Of a stretch of DNA of 39,825 nucleotides, positions 26,554 through 35,698 are shown piece by piece (position 1 is the first letter of the stretch; each line of letters opens with the position of its first letter). Where the stretch lies: NCBI GenBank assembly GCA_902588625.1, contig CACIPU010000009.1:1-39825 (forward strand), read 5' to 3'. The stretch comes from an uncultured Pelagibacteraceae bacterium. Its GTDB lineage: Bacteria; Pseudomonadota; Alphaproteobacteria; Pelagibacterales; Pelagibacteraceae. The notes below the pieces were generated by a model. That model was not told where the DNA came from. It worked only from the letters and a program-made list of their open reading frames with translations, and did not search any database. Position numbers and translations under genes: made by a program.

Positions 26554-28257
26554 TTATTTTTTTCTATGCTTAAAACTGTCTCTCCTAAAACTGTATAATG
26601 CTTTAGGATCTACCGCAACATCAATGACAGCGGGTTTATTACAGCTTATCGCAGCTTTAACTGCTTCGTTAATTTCAGAAACTCTATCAACTTTATAACC
26701 TTTGGCTCCATAAAGCGCAGCAACTTTGTCAAAAGGAGGACTACTTATATCTGCTCCAATAAATCTTTCTCCATAAAAATCTTTTTGGTAAGCTTTTTCC
26801 GCACCCCAGCTTTTATTATTCATAACAATTGTAATAGTATTTATTCCATAATCTACAGCAGTACTTAATTCAGAAATAGTCATTCCAAAACCTCCATCTC
26901 CCATTAAACTTACCACTGTCTTATTTGGACAAGCAACTTTTACACCTAATCCACATGCAAAAGAAAAACCTACTAAACCAAAATCTAGAGGTGTAAATAA
27001 AGAAGGAGGGTTATAATATTCTAGCGCGTCAGTTGCTTGAAGACATAAAGTGCCAGCGTCTAAAGTTATAGCAGAATTATTTGGTAATACATTTCTTAAT
27101 TGTTTGAAAAGACCTTTGGGTTGAATTGGAAATTTAGTTAAATTGTTTTCATTATCCCTATTATTTAAATAATTATTTCTTTCTTTTATGTAATTTTTTG
27201 TCCAATTGTTAGTTTCTGATATTAATTTTTGAGATTTTATTTCATTGTAAATTTGTTTAGTCACAGTAGATGCATCTGCACAAATTCCTACAGAAACAGG
27301 GAAATACCTACCAAGCATTTTTTTCTCTAATTCAATTTGAATTATTTTAGCTTTTTTATTTAAATTTTCATAAGTGTAAAAAGTTGAATTAAATCCTAGT
27401 CGAGTACCAATTGCTATTATTACATCAGCTTCTTTTGTAAGTTTTGAAGCAACAGGATTACCTCTTGGACCCATTTGGCCTGCATTAAGCTTATGGTTGA
27501 AGGGAATAGAGTCGCCATGTCCAGCCGCAGTTACTATTGGGACATTTATTAATTCTGCAAGTTTTGTCACGTCTTTATATTTTCCTGAATATTTTATACC
27601 ACCACCTGCGATAATAACGATTTTAGAAGCCTTACTTATAATTTTTACTGCTTTTTTAATATCATTTTTTTTACCTTTTATTGCGCTTTCTGTTTCATAG
27701 GATTTTTTATTTTGATTAATATTAAAAACAGCAGTATCCGACAAAATATTACGTGGTAAATTTAATTGTACGGGACCTCTTCTTGGCGACATAGCTAAGT
27801 TAAAAGCTTTACTGAATACCTCTGGGATTTTTTTTGTTTTATTTATAGTCCAGGTTTTTTTGGTTATAGGCTTAAACAATGACTGTTGATCTACTCCCTG
27901 AAAAGCGTCTTGCACTTTATCTTTGGTAGAAAAAGATCCAGCTATGGAAACAACTGGAGAAAAAGCTGCAGCCGCTTGAGCAATACCTGTTACAAGATTT
28001 GTAGCTCCAGGCCCATTCTGTCCAGCAAGAATTACTCCAGGTTTATTTGATGCCCGTGCATATCCATCTGCCATATGGGTGCCTGTCCTTTCATCTCTTA
28101 CTCCAATAAAATTAATTGTTTTTTCCTTATAAAGAGCATCAAACATCTCCATAGTGGCCGATCCTATTAAACCAAAAACATGCTTAGTTTTTTCTTTTTT
28201 AAGTGACAAAACCGCAGCCTGCCCACCAGAAATTTTTTGAGATTTTGTTTGGTTCAC
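26554..28257 (-). CDS. Thiamine diphosphate-dependent enzyme, acetolactate-synthase-like
   Basis: This 567-residue enzyme has the three-domain layout of acetolactate synthase, oxalyl-CoA decarboxylase and benzoylformate decarboxylase. The catalytic Glu56 lies in GVRDERTGTHMADGYAR, GQNGPGATNLVTGIAQA follows, and the ThDP-magnesium motif GDGGFGMTISELSTA ends in MNNKSWGAE. The reading frame is open to 28341, but I start it at GTG 28257, which overlaps the monooxygenase stop codon as GTGA; the extra upstream residues do not resemble the family. No regulatory small subunit accompanies it, so a catabolic decarboxylase or lyase is more likely than branched-chain amino acid synthesis. Confidence 0.88.
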   Translation of the reverse strand: MNQTKSQKISGGQAAVLSLKKEKTKHVFGLIGSATMEMFDALYKEKTINFIGVRDERTGTHMADGYARASNKPGVILAGQNGPGATNLVTGIAQAAAAFSPVVSIAGSFSTKDKVQDAFQGVDQQSLFKPITKKTWTINKTKKIPEVFSKAFNLAMSPRRGPVQLNLPRNILSDTAVFNINQNKKSYETESAIKGKKNDIKKAVKIISKASKIVIIAGGGIKYSGKYKDVTKLAELINVPIVTAAGHGDSIPFNHKLNAGQMGPRGNPVASKLTKEADVIIAIGTRLGFNSTFYTYENLNKKAKIIQIELEKKMLGRYFPVSVGICADASTVTKQIYNEIKSQKLISETNNWTKNYIKERNNYLNNRDNENNLTKFPIQPKGLFKQLRNVLPNNSAITLDAGTLCLQATDALEYYNPPSLFTPLDFGLVGFSFACGLGVKVACPNKTVVSLMGDGGFGMTISELSTAVDYGINTITIVMNNKSWGAEKAYQKDFYGERFIGADISSPPFDKVAALYGAKGYKVDRVSEINEAVKAAISCNKPAVIDVAVDPKALYSFRRDSFKHRKK

Positions 28258-29423
28258 GAAACTTTTTTGATATCTGTATTTAAACCTTTGTCGAAGTGGG
28301 GCATAACTTTTTCTGTAAATAATTTTATACTTTTCATACAATCTTCATGTTTAACTCCTGGAAAATTTGACCATACTTGAAGGTTTTGAAGATTTAACTC
28401 AGATTTTAATTCTTTTATCTTATCAACTACGTATTCAGGCGTTCCAAAAAGCATATTTCTTTTATGAAGAAAATCATAACTTAGTAAGTCTAGCTTGCCT
28501 TTAGTTACCGGCAACTCCTCACCTGGATCCATGTGATTTCCTAAACCTCTCCAATGACAGACCCATCTCATGTAATTAACCATATGCTCGCCAGCTTTTT
28601 CTTTTGCTTCTTCCATTGTATCAGCAACAAACATATCTCTCACTAAACTAATACCCTCTCCAAGTTTAACATTTCTTTTTTCAGCTTCTGATTTTGCATT
28701 TTTATATGCTTCAAACTTTACTTTTAAAGCTTTCACAGTAGGGATCCACATTATTACATTTATTCCATCTTTAGCAGCCTGCTCTATTGATCTCAATCCA
28801 TCAACTACTTGCCAAATAGGTGGAAATGGTTTTTGATATGGTTTAGGAACTACACTAATTTTTTTTATTACATTAGTTTTTAAATCCATAAATTCTTCAC
28901 TTGGTGGACTCATATCGTGTTGCCAAACAAAATTAGGAGATGGGTATGTATAAAATTCACCTTCATGATTAAAAAATTTTTCTTTCCAAGCTTTTTTTAA
29001 AACAGTTAATGTTTCTTGAAATAATCTATAATTTTTAGCCTGATCTTTTAAATCTGCTTCTTTATTTAAATTTATAGCTTCTCTTCCATAAATTCCCCTA
29101 CCTATACCAACATCAACCCTTCCTTTTGATAACTGGTCTAACATAGCAATATCTTCCGCTAGTCTTATTGGATTATGAAAAGTAATTACATTGCATGCTT
29201 GCCCAATTCTAATCTTTGAAGTTCTTGCTGCAGCATCTGTTCCCATCATTAAAGGATTTGTACAAGACTCCATCCCTTCGTGGTTAAAATGATGTTCGGT
29301 ATACCATATTGAGTTCCAATCATTTTTATCACAATAAGTTGTAATCTCTCTAGCTTCGTCTAGAAGCTGTGAGTATGGTTTTTTATTCCAGTTAGTGGTA
29401 TTACAAAAATATCCAAAGTTCAT
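28254..29423 (-). CDS. LLM-class flavin-dependent monooxygenase
   Basis: The 389-residue protein is a bacterial-luciferase-like oxidoreductase using FMNH2 or F420. Family features are the N-terminal strand MNFGYFCNTTNW, YTEHHFNHEGM, IGQACNVITFHNPIRLAEDIAMLDQ and GRVDVGIGRGIYGREA. Members insert oxygen into carbon-carbon, carbon-sulfur or carbon-nitrogen frameworks. AAGGAGA nine bases before the ATG is a strong ribosome site and marks it as the first gene of the five-gene operon running to the aldehyde dehydrogenase. No flavin reductase gene is present. Confidence 0.92.
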   Translation of the reverse strand: MNFGYFCNTTNWNKKPYSQLLDEAREITTYCDKNDWNSIWYTEHHFNHEGMESCTNPLMMGTDAAARTSKIRIGQACNVITFHNPIRLAEDIAMLDQLSKGRVDVGIGRGIYGREAINLNKEADLKDQAKNYRLFQETLTVLKKAWKEKFFNHEGEFYTYPSPNFVWQHDMSPPSEEFMDLKTNVIKKISVVPKPYQKPFPPIWQVVDGLRSIEQAAKDGINVIMWIPTVKALKVKFEAYKNAKSEAEKRNVKLGEGISLVRDMFVADTMEEAKEKAGEHMVNYMRWVCHWRGLGNHMDPGEELPVTKGKLDLLSYDFLHKRNMLFGTPEYVVDKIKELKSELNLQNLQVWSNFPGVKHEDCMKSIKLFTEKVMPHFDKGLNTDIKKVS

Positions 29424-29463
29424 CTGTATCTCCTTAAAAAAATTAAGTCGACCGATCCCACTT

Positions 29464-29476
29464 TCGTAATTTACGA
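29464..29476. promoter_or_regulatory. Possible operator upstream of the monooxygenase operon
   Basis: TCGTAA-T-TTACGA is a perfect 13-base palindrome, 40 bases before the start of the operon's first gene. It lies in the only sizeable gap (123 bases) before the next gene and is richer in G and C than its surroundings. The size and symmetry fit a dimeric repressor or activator site. No regulator gene is adjacent. Confidence 0.35.
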
Positions 29477-29546
29477 CGAGTTATGTATCGCTTTGATAAT
29501 CCAATTTTATTTAACTTAATGCATCAATGCAAACATTTTATCGAAT

Positions 29547-31283
29547 CTAATATTCATATTTTTTGACCAAATCTTCTAAAATTGGGCTAATTTTAACTAA
29601 ATGTGTTTTGTATTTTTCCCATCTTTGGGCGGCATGTTTATAAATTGGTTGCACAACCTGATAATAGCTTGGTGTTGATATTTTTTCTCTGTTAATGGCA
29701 GTTTTTCTATAATCTAGTAAAGATTTATCCCAACTCAAGTTAAGAAACCTAATAACATTTTTTATATTTTTCTCAAAATCATCAATTAAATCTTCGTACT
29801 TAATTTGTACGTAGTTAATTTTAAAAATAGAATTATATTGCTCCCAAAGTTCCATCGTTGTTTTGTATAAAATTGCTGCACTTTTAATATCCAAAAAATT
29901 TATCATGGCTTCGTTAAGCTTGAAATCTTGCATGTAACAACTCAGCACACAGTCTATGGGATGTCTTATAGCTAGAATAAACTTTGCATTAGGGAAAATT
30001 CTTAATATTTCACCGACATTAACAATATTCAAAGGAAGCTTATCTATATAAATATTTGATTTATTAAATTTTTTTATATTTTTATTAATTTCACTAAAGT
30101 ATTCTTTGCGCATTTCGCTTACTTCACTTTCACTAATATTTTTAAATGAACTCAAATTATTGTTTTTAATTAGGTTTAACATTTTTAAAACCATGGGTTT
30201 TTCTTCTATCACCTCAATTTTTGGATGAGATCTCAAAATTGTATCAAGAAGTGTGGTTCCAGATCTTGGAAAACCAATTAAAAACGTTGGACTTATATCA
30301 AATGATTTACAATCAATCTGATTCCATTGAATAATATTTTTCTTTGTAAAATAATTTTTTTTTATCTCGAGACTTTGTAAGTATTTTTTTCTATCAAAAT
30401 TTTTAGCTTCATGACTTTTGTTTGTTAATTCATTAGCTTTACGAAAATATTTAAAAGCTGAGTCATGTTCATTTATAAAATCATATGCTTTAGCCAAAAA
30501 AAAATTTTTTTTAATTTCAAACTCGGCTCCAAAATCATTTTTTTTAAGTATATTTATAGATTCTTTATATTTTTTTTTTCTAAATAAAAAAATTGAATAA
30601 TAAAAATCTAAAACTTTTTCTTTAGGAAATATTTTTTTAGATTGTCTTAATATTTTTTCATAATCACTAAGTTGGTTTGAATTTTCAAAAGCAGCTAAAA
30701 GATTTTTATAAGAAATAAAATTATTCGGATCTAATTTGAGGACCTTCTTATAATTATGTATAGCTTTATTAACTTCTCCAGTTTCAATTAAGATATTTCC
30801 GATATTATTATATGCTCTTAAATAATTCTTATCTATATCAATAATTTTTTCAAAACATTTTAATGCTTCATTACTCATATTTATATTTTTTAATAAAATT
30901 CCAAAATTATTTAACGCAGGAATATAGTTAGGATTAATTTTTAAAATTTTTTTATAATAATTGCTGGCCTCTTCATACATGGCAATTTCAGAGTAAATAT
31001 TCGCTAAATTATAAATAGCATTAATATAATTAGGGTTTATTTTTATTGCTTGCTTGAAAAATTTAATGGCTTCTTTTGTATTTTTTAATTCTTTATAAAT
31101 ATTTCCTAAATTGTTATATCCTTGAAGAAAATTTTTATCAAGATCAACTGTAATTTGAAAATTTTTTAATGCCAAATTATAGTTTTTTAATTTTATATAA
31201 ATATTTCCTAAATTAAAATAATTAATGATATTTTGCGGTTCAAGTTTTATTAGTTCTTCTATTTTTTTGATTTGATTAAACAT
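29547..31283 (-). CDS. TPR-repeat protein with C-terminal sulfotransferase domain
   Basis: The 578-residue protein has at least five 34-residue tetratricopeptide repeats in residues 20-200 (for example YNNLGNIYKELKNTKEAIKF). A helical linker follows, then a sulfotransferase domain. The PAPS 5'-phosphosulfate loop is LIGFPRSGTTLLD (residues 335-347), and the 3'-phosphate motif is AIRHPIDCVLSCY (Arg440, Ser448). It would move sulfate from PAPS to a protein or glycan bound by the repeats, as in tyrosyl-protein sulfotransferase-like TPR proteins. No signal peptide is seen, so it is likely cytoplasmic. It is monocistronic and divergent from the creatinase gene. Confidence 0.9.
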   Translation of the reverse strand: MFNQIKKIEELIKLEPQNIINYFNLGNIYIKLKNYNLALKNFQITVDLDKNFLQGYNNLGNIYKELKNTKEAIKFFKQAIKINPNYINAIYNLANIYSEIAMYEEASNYYKKILKINPNYIPALNNFGILLKNINMSNEALKCFEKIIDIDKNYLRAYNNIGNILIETGEVNKAIHNYKKVLKLDPNNFISYKNLLAAFENSNQLSDYEKILRQSKKIFPKEKVLDFYYSIFLFRKKKYKESINILKKNDFGAEFEIKKNFFLAKAYDFINEHDSAFKYFRKANELTNKSHEAKNFDRKKYLQSLEIKKNYFTKKNIIQWNQIDCKSFDISPTFLIGFPRSGTTLLDTILRSHPKIEVIEEKPMVLKMLNLIKNNNLSSFKNISESEVSEMRKEYFSEINKNIKKFNKSNIYIDKLPLNIVNVGEILRIFPNAKFILAIRHPIDCVLSCYMQDFKLNEAMINFLDIKSAAILYKTTMELWEQYNSIFKINYVQIKYEDLIDDFEKNIKNVIRFLNLSWDKSLLDYRKTAINREKISTPSYYQVVQPIYKHAAQRWEKYKTHLVKISPILEDLVKKYEY

Positions 31284-31309
31284 TTTATTTAAAATTAAAA
31301 TAATTTTTA

Positions 31310-31338
31310 TTTACAATACCCAGATACCATCTTAATCT
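31310..31338 (+). promoter_or_regulatory. Candidate promoter of the creatinase unit, possibly leaderless
   Basis: TTTACA (31310-31315) and TAATCT (31333-31338) are separated by 17 bases in the 62-base divergent gap. Transcription would start about seven bases after the -10 element, at or next to the ATG at 31346. That implies a leaderless or near-leaderless mRNA. The -35 matches consensus at five of six positions; the -10 is weak. Confidence 0.3.
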
Positions 31339-31345
31339 AGCAGGA

Positions 31346-32551
31346 ATGAAAAGGCTAAATTTTTTTCACCTAAAGAATGGATCTAAGGCGCCACTTCCCT
31401 TTACGGATAATGAATATAAGAATAGATTAAATAGCCTAAGAGAAATAATAGATAAAAATAATCTCGACGCGGTCATTTTAACTTCTATGCAAAACATAGC
31501 TTACTATTCAGGATTTTTATATTGTTCTTTTGGAAGGCCTTACGCATGTGTTGTGACTTTGAAAAACAATGTAGTAGTCTCAGCAAATATTGATGCAAGC
31601 CAACCATGGAGACGATGCTATGGAGAAAATTTAATTTATACAGATTGGGAAAGAGACAACTATTTAAAAGCAATTGTTTCTATTTTAAAAAAAGTAAAAA
31701 GAGTAGGCATTGAAAATGATCATTTAACTCTAGAACGCTATAAAAATTTGAAAGATGCGTTAGATAGTCCAGAGTTAATTGATATTGCGCCCTCTGTGAT
31801 GTCAAAAAGGATGATTAAATCAAAAGAGGAGATTGCACTAATAACAAGTGGAGCAAAAATTGCTGACATTGGTGGAGAAGAGTTAGTAAAAAAAATTAAA
31901 GTTGGAATATCAGAAATTGACATTGCAATGGTTGGTAGAGACGCTATGGAGAAAGCCATAGTTAAATTTCATCCAAATTCAGAATTGAGAGATACGTGGG
32001 TTTGGTTTCAGTCAGGAATTAATACTGATGGTGCGCATAACCCAGTAACTAACAGAAAACTTAAGCATGGAGATATACTTTCTCTCAACACTTTTCCTAT
32101 GATTTCTGGATACTACACTGCTTTGGAAAGAACACTTTTTTTGGGAGAGGTAGATGATGCTTCTCTAAAAGCGTGGGAAGCAAATATAAAGGTTCATAAA
32201 AAAGGAATTGAACTTATTAAACCAGGAGCTAAGTGTTCTGAAATCACAGCAGAGCTAAATGAATTATTTGCTGAACTCGGATATCTCGAGTATCGTACTT
32301 TTGGTTATGGACATTCATTTGGAGTTTTAAGTCATTACTACGGTAGAGAAGGTAAGCTCGAACTAAGAGAAGATGTTGAAACAGTTTTAGAACCAAACAT
32401 GGTTGTTTCCATGGAACCTATGATTTTAATTCCAGAAGGTAAACCGGGGGCAGGAGGATATAGAGAGCACGATATACTTGTAATTAAGGAAAATGGCTCT
32501 GAAGATATTACAAAATTTCCTTTCGGACCAGAGCACAACATAATAAAATAG
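31346..32551 (+). CDS. Creatinase (creatine amidinohydrolase)
   Basis: Creatinase hydrolyses creatine to sarcosine and urea in the cytoplasm. The 401-residue protein has the M24 'pita-bread' fold without a metal site. Alignment from memory to Pseudomonas creatinase is close along the whole length: YCSFGRPYA, DASQPWRR, YTDWERDNY, FQSGINTDGAHNPVT, YYTALERTLFL, YRTFGYGHSFG and VSMEPM. Catalytic His231 (His232 in Pseudomonas), Glu261 and Glu357 are in place. Length equals the known enzyme. It heads a plus-strand run with two more small-molecule enzymes and an ABC importer. A related guanidino or amidino substrate is possible. Confidence 0.88.
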   Translation: MKRLNFFHLKNGSKAPLPFTDNEYKNRLNSLREIIDKNNLDAVILTSMQNIAYYSGFLYCSFGRPYACVVTLKNNVVVSANIDASQPWRRCYGENLIYTDWERDNYLKAIVSILKKVKRVGIENDHLTLERYKNLKDALDSPELIDIAPSVMSKRMIKSKEEIALITSGAKIADIGGEELVKKIKVGISEIDIAMVGRDAMEKAIVKFHPNSELRDTWVWFQSGINTDGAHNPVTNRKLKHGDILSLNTFPMISGYYTALERTLFLGEVDDASLKAWEANIKVHKKGIELIKPGAKCSEITAELNELFAELGYLEYRTFGYGHSFGVLSHYYGREGKLELREDVETVLEPNMVVSMEPMILIPEGKPGAGGYREHDILVIKENGSEDITKFPFGPEHNIIK

Positions 32552-32555
32552 TTTT

Positions 32556-33317
32556 ATGAGAATAAAATCACAATACGTAAAACCAGAATTTAAAAAAAAA
32601 TATAATCCTAAAGTTGGTTTGCTCGCATTGACTACTGACCTCACTATAGAAAAAGATTTTAATTCTGTATTCAGTCAGCTGCCGATAGATGTATTTGTAA
32701 ATAGAATTCATAATGAAAATCCATTAACAAAAGAAAATCTTTTAAAAATGCGTGATCAAATAAAAGGAATAACTGAAAAAATTTTGCCTGGTGAAAAAAT
32801 TAATACAGTAGCGTATGGATGTACATCAGGAACAATAGCTATTGGAGAAGATCAAGTTAAAGAAAAAATTCAATTAGCTAAACCAAATTGTTATGTTACA
32901 ACTCCAATTACTTCTGCTATTAAAGCTTTTAAATTATTGAATATACAAAAGATTGCTGTATTTACACCTTATCCAGAATCGGTAAACAAAACTATTTATG
33001 AATATTTTTCTAAAAAAAATATCGACGTAATATCTTTTGGCACTTTTAATTTAGATTCAGATTCAGATTTTGCTAATATTGATCCAAAATATTTATTTGA
33101 AACATTAACAAAATTAGACACAAGTGGAGCCGATGCACTTTTTGTATCATGCACTGCGCTACCTGCTTTAGAAATTCTTAATGAGGTTGAAAAAAAAATA
33201 AATAAACCAGTTTTTTCTAGTAATCAAACCTTAATTTGGGACACCATAAGATCTGTTGGTTACGATTCTCCGGTAGATGGATATGGAAAACTATTGAGAA
33301 ACAAAAATGCTTTTTGA
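32556..33317 (+). CDS. Asp/Glu racemase-fold protein, EutA/maleate isomerase-like
   Basis: The 253-residue protein belongs to the Asp/Glu/hydantoin racemase superfamily. Its two active-site cysteines are Cys89 in AYGCTSGTIAIG and Cys199 in VSCTALPALEIL. The nearest branches are maleate cis-trans isomerase, arylmalonate decarboxylase and EutA of ectoine-degradation clusters. EutA is found next to EutD in those clusters, and here too the next gene is EutD-like, which favours this reading. It starts four bases after the creatinase stop codon and overlaps the next gene by 11 bases. Reaction unknown. Confidence 0.8.
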   Translation: MRIKSQYVKPEFKKKYNPKVGLLALTTDLTIEKDFNSVFSQLPIDVFVNRIHNENPLTKENLLKMRDQIKGITEKILPGEKINTVAYGCTSGTIAIGEDQVKEKIQLAKPNCYVTTPITSAIKAFKLLNIQKIAVFTPYPESVNKTIYEYFSKKNIDVISFGTFNLDSDSDFANIDPKYLFETLTKLDTSGADALFVSCTALPALEILNEVEKKINKPVFSSNQTLIWDTIRSVGYDSPVDGYGKLLRNKNAF

Positions 33318-34476
33318 AAAAAAAGAATATAAAGTGAGATTAAAAAAAGTTAAAGAATCAATGTTAAAAAAAGGTATTGATTTATTAGTTTCACATGATC
33401 CTGCTAATATGAATTACTTAACAGGGTATGATGCATGGTCATTTTACTACGCTCAATGTGTTTTGGTTCATGTTAATGAAGATGAACCAATTTGCTTCCT
33501 TAGAGCGCAAGATGCTGGAGGAGGATATATTAAAACATACGTTCAACATAAAAATATCATTCCATACGATGAAAAATATATTCATACTTGGCCTCTTCAT
33601 CCCTATCAATATTTAGTAGAGATAATAAAAGATAGAAAGTGGGAAAAATCTAATATTGGTCTTGAAATGGACAGTCATTATTTTACAGCATTTTGTTACG
33701 AAACAATTAAAAAGGGATTGCCAAATGCAAAATTTAAAGATGCAGAACGTTTAGTAAATTGGGTAAGAGTTGTTAAATCGGATTCAGAAATAAAATTAAT
33801 GCAAGCTGCAGCACGAATAAGTGAAAAAGCGATGGAAACAGCTTTTAAGATTATTAGTCCTGGTGTTAGACAATGTGATGCTGTGGCAGATATTCAAAAA
33901 TCTTTATTTAATGGAACACCAGAATTTGGAGGAGATTACGCAAGTATTGCAACTTTACTTCCAACAGGAAAAGGTACTTCTGCTTCACACTTGACTGCTA
34001 CCGAAGATAAATTTGTTAAGGGAGAAGCTACTATTATTGAAATATCTGGCGTGCATAATAGATATCATTGTCCAATGGCGAGAACTGTACTTTTAGGAGA
34101 AAAAAACCAGAAAAAAATAGATACCATGAAAGCAACAAATGAAGCTTTGGATGCAGGAATTGCTGCAACTAAACCAGGAAATACTGCAGACGACGTAGCT
34201 CAGAAGTTTTGGAGTGTGTTGGATAAATATGGAATTAAAAAAGAGTCAAGAACGGGTTATTCCATAGGCATAGGCTATCCACCAGATTGGGGCGAACAAA
34301 CCCTAAATATATCAAAAGGTGATAAAACTGTTTTACAACCTAACGTTACTTTTCATATGATTGCCGTTATGCAATTTGGTGAATGGGGAGTAGAAGCTAG
34401 TGAATCCGTAAGAGTAACAAATGAAGGTTCTGAATTATTCTGTAATTTATCTAGAGAATTGCATATTAAAGGATAA
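33307..34476 (+). CDS. Ectoine hydrolase-like M24 family protein (EutD/DoeA-like)
   Basis: The 389-residue protein has the M24 pita-bread fold. The N-terminal domain has SHDPANMNYLTGYDAWSFY. The catalytic domain has His228 in GTSASHLTATED and EISGVHNRYHCPMARTVLLG, a segment characteristic of ectoine hydrolases. The Asp, His and Glu metal ligands of true aminopeptidases are not all present, so it is a non-metal C-N hydrolase like creatinase. EutD/DoeA opens the ectoine ring to N-acetyl-diaminobutyrate. Downstream ectoine genes (eutB, eutC, eutE/doeB) are absent, so another cyclic amidine is possible. Confidence 0.8.
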   Translation: MLFEKKEYKVRLKKVKESMLKKGIDLLVSHDPANMNYLTGYDAWSFYYAQCVLVHVNEDEPICFLRAQDAGGGYIKTYVQHKNIIPYDEKYIHTWPLHPYQYLVEIIKDRKWEKSNIGLEMDSHYFTAFCYETIKKGLPNAKFKDAERLVNWVRVVKSDSEIKLMQAAARISEKAMETAFKIISPGVRQCDAVADIQKSLFNGTPEFGGDYASIATLLPTGKGTSASHLTATEDKFVKGEATIIEISGVHNRYHCPMARTVLLGEKNQKKIDTMKATNEALDAGIAATKPGNTADDVAQKFWSVLDKYGIKKESRTGYSIGIGYPPDWGEQTLNISKGDKTVLQPNVTFHMIAVMQFGEWGVEASESVRVTNEGSELFCNLSRELHIKG

Positions 34477-34520
34477 AACCCTTGAAATAATTTTTAACAA
34501 ATGTTTAATATTTGCAACTT

Positions 34521-35612
34521 ATGACAACATCAGAAAGTTTTGTAAAATTTGATAAAGTAGATAAAAGCTATGACGGAGAAGTCTTAGTTGTTAAAGATCT
34601 TAATTTAGACATTCCAAAGGGTGAATTTCTTACTATGCTTGGACCTTCAGGCTCAGGAAAAACTACAACTTTAATGATGCTTGCAGGATTTGAAACACCT
34701 ACGGGTGGAGAAATATATTTAGATGGTGAAGCGATAAATAAAATTCCTCCTAACAAACGTGGAATTGGAATGGTTTTTCAAAACTATGCTTTGTTTCCGC
34801 ATATGACAGTAAATGAGAACCTTGCTTTTCCTCTTGAAGTAAGAAAATTAAATAAATCTGACATCCAAGATAAAGTAAAAAAAGCTTTGGGTATGGTAGA
34901 ATTAGGGGAATTTGGAAATCGTATGCCTCTGCAATTATCAGGAGGTCAACAACAACGTGTTGCTTTGGCAAGAGCATTAGTTTTTGAACCTAGATTAGTA
35001 TTGATGGATGAACCTTTGGGAGCACTTGATAAAAAACTTCGTGAACAAATGCAATATGAAATAAAGCATATCCATGAAAATATAGGAATAACAGTTGTTT
35101 ACGTAACTCATGATCAAAGCGAAGCTTTAACAATGTCAAATCGTATTGCGGTTTTCAATGACGGAAAAATTCAACAGATATCATCACCAGATATTTTATA
35201 TGAAAAACCTGAAAACGCATTCGTTGCAAATTTTATAGGAGAAAACAATCAACTTAAAGGAAAAGTAAAATCTATTAATGGAAAAAATTGTATTGTAACT
35301 ACTGACAAAGGTGACGAGATTACATCTTTAAAAATTAATGTTAACGCTGTAGGAGACTCTTCAACCGTATCTTTACGTCCTGAAAGAGTTGAAATTAATG
35401 CGTCAGAAGGTAATTTTGAAAACTCTTTTGAAGCTAAAGTAAAAGAATTAATTTATTTAGGAGATCATATTCGAACAAGAGTTGAAGTTTGTGGAAACGA
35501 CCAGTTTATTGTAAAAGTTCCCAATTCTTACAAAGGAGCTAACCTAAAAGAGGGTACATCTGTGAAACTTTCATGGAAGGCCAGCGATTCAAGGGCATTA
35601 GATCTAGGTTAA
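34521..35612 (+). CDS. potA: ABC transporter ATP-binding protein, polyamine (PotA) type
   Basis: This 363-residue ATPase powers the importer encoded downstream. It has Walker A GPSGSGKTT, the Q-loop in VFQNYALFPHM, signature LSGGQQQRVALARAL, Walker B LVLMDEPLGALD and the switch His in YVTHDQSEA. A TOBE regulatory domain occupies the last 120 or so residues. I start it at ATG 34521; a TTG three codons upstream is unlikely. Only 44 bases separate it from the EutD-like gene, so it is probably on the same transcript. Confidence 0.93.
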   Translation: MTTSESFVKFDKVDKSYDGEVLVVKDLNLDIPKGEFLTMLGPSGSGKTTTLMMLAGFETPTGGEIYLDGEAINKIPPNKRGIGMVFQNYALFPHMTVNENLAFPLEVRKLNKSDIQDKVKKALGMVELGEFGNRMPLQLSGGQQQRVALARALVFEPRLVLMDEPLGALDKKLREQMQYEIKHIHENIGITVVYVTHDQSEALTMSNRIAVFNDGKIQQISSPDILYEKPENAFVANFIGENNQLKGKVKSINGKNCIVTTDKGDEITSLKINVNAVGDSSTVSLRPERVEINASEGNFENSFEAKVKELIYLGDHIRTRVEVCGNDQFIVKVPNSYKGANLKEGTSVKLSWKASDSRALDLG

Positions 35613-35648
35613 TTTCTCATTTTTTTATTTTACAGCACATTCTCAATA

Positions 35649-35677
35649 TGTTTAAATCCCTGACTTATACGTATAAT
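35649..35677 (+). promoter_or_regulatory. Candidate promoter of the binding-protein gene
   Basis: A consensus -10 element TATAAT (35672-35677) lies 21 bases before the ATG of the binding-protein gene. TGTTTA (35649-35654) is placed 17 bases upstream as a weak -35. GAGGG gives a good ribosome site before the ATG. An extra promoter here would raise binding-protein expression over the rest of the operon. Confidence 0.4.
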
Positions 35678-35698
35678 TAATCAACAAAGAGGGAAAAT

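Noticed and set aside
26554-28341. Longer start of the TPP enzyme at 28341
   Set aside because: The extra 28 residues are Lys/Arg-rich and lie inside the monooxygenase gene, whereas GTG 28257 gives a classic four-base overlap.
31346-32551. Annotation as Xaa-Pro aminopeptidase or DMSP lyase DddP
   Set aside because: The fold is shared, but the motifs and length follow creatinase throughout, and peptidase metal ligands are missing.
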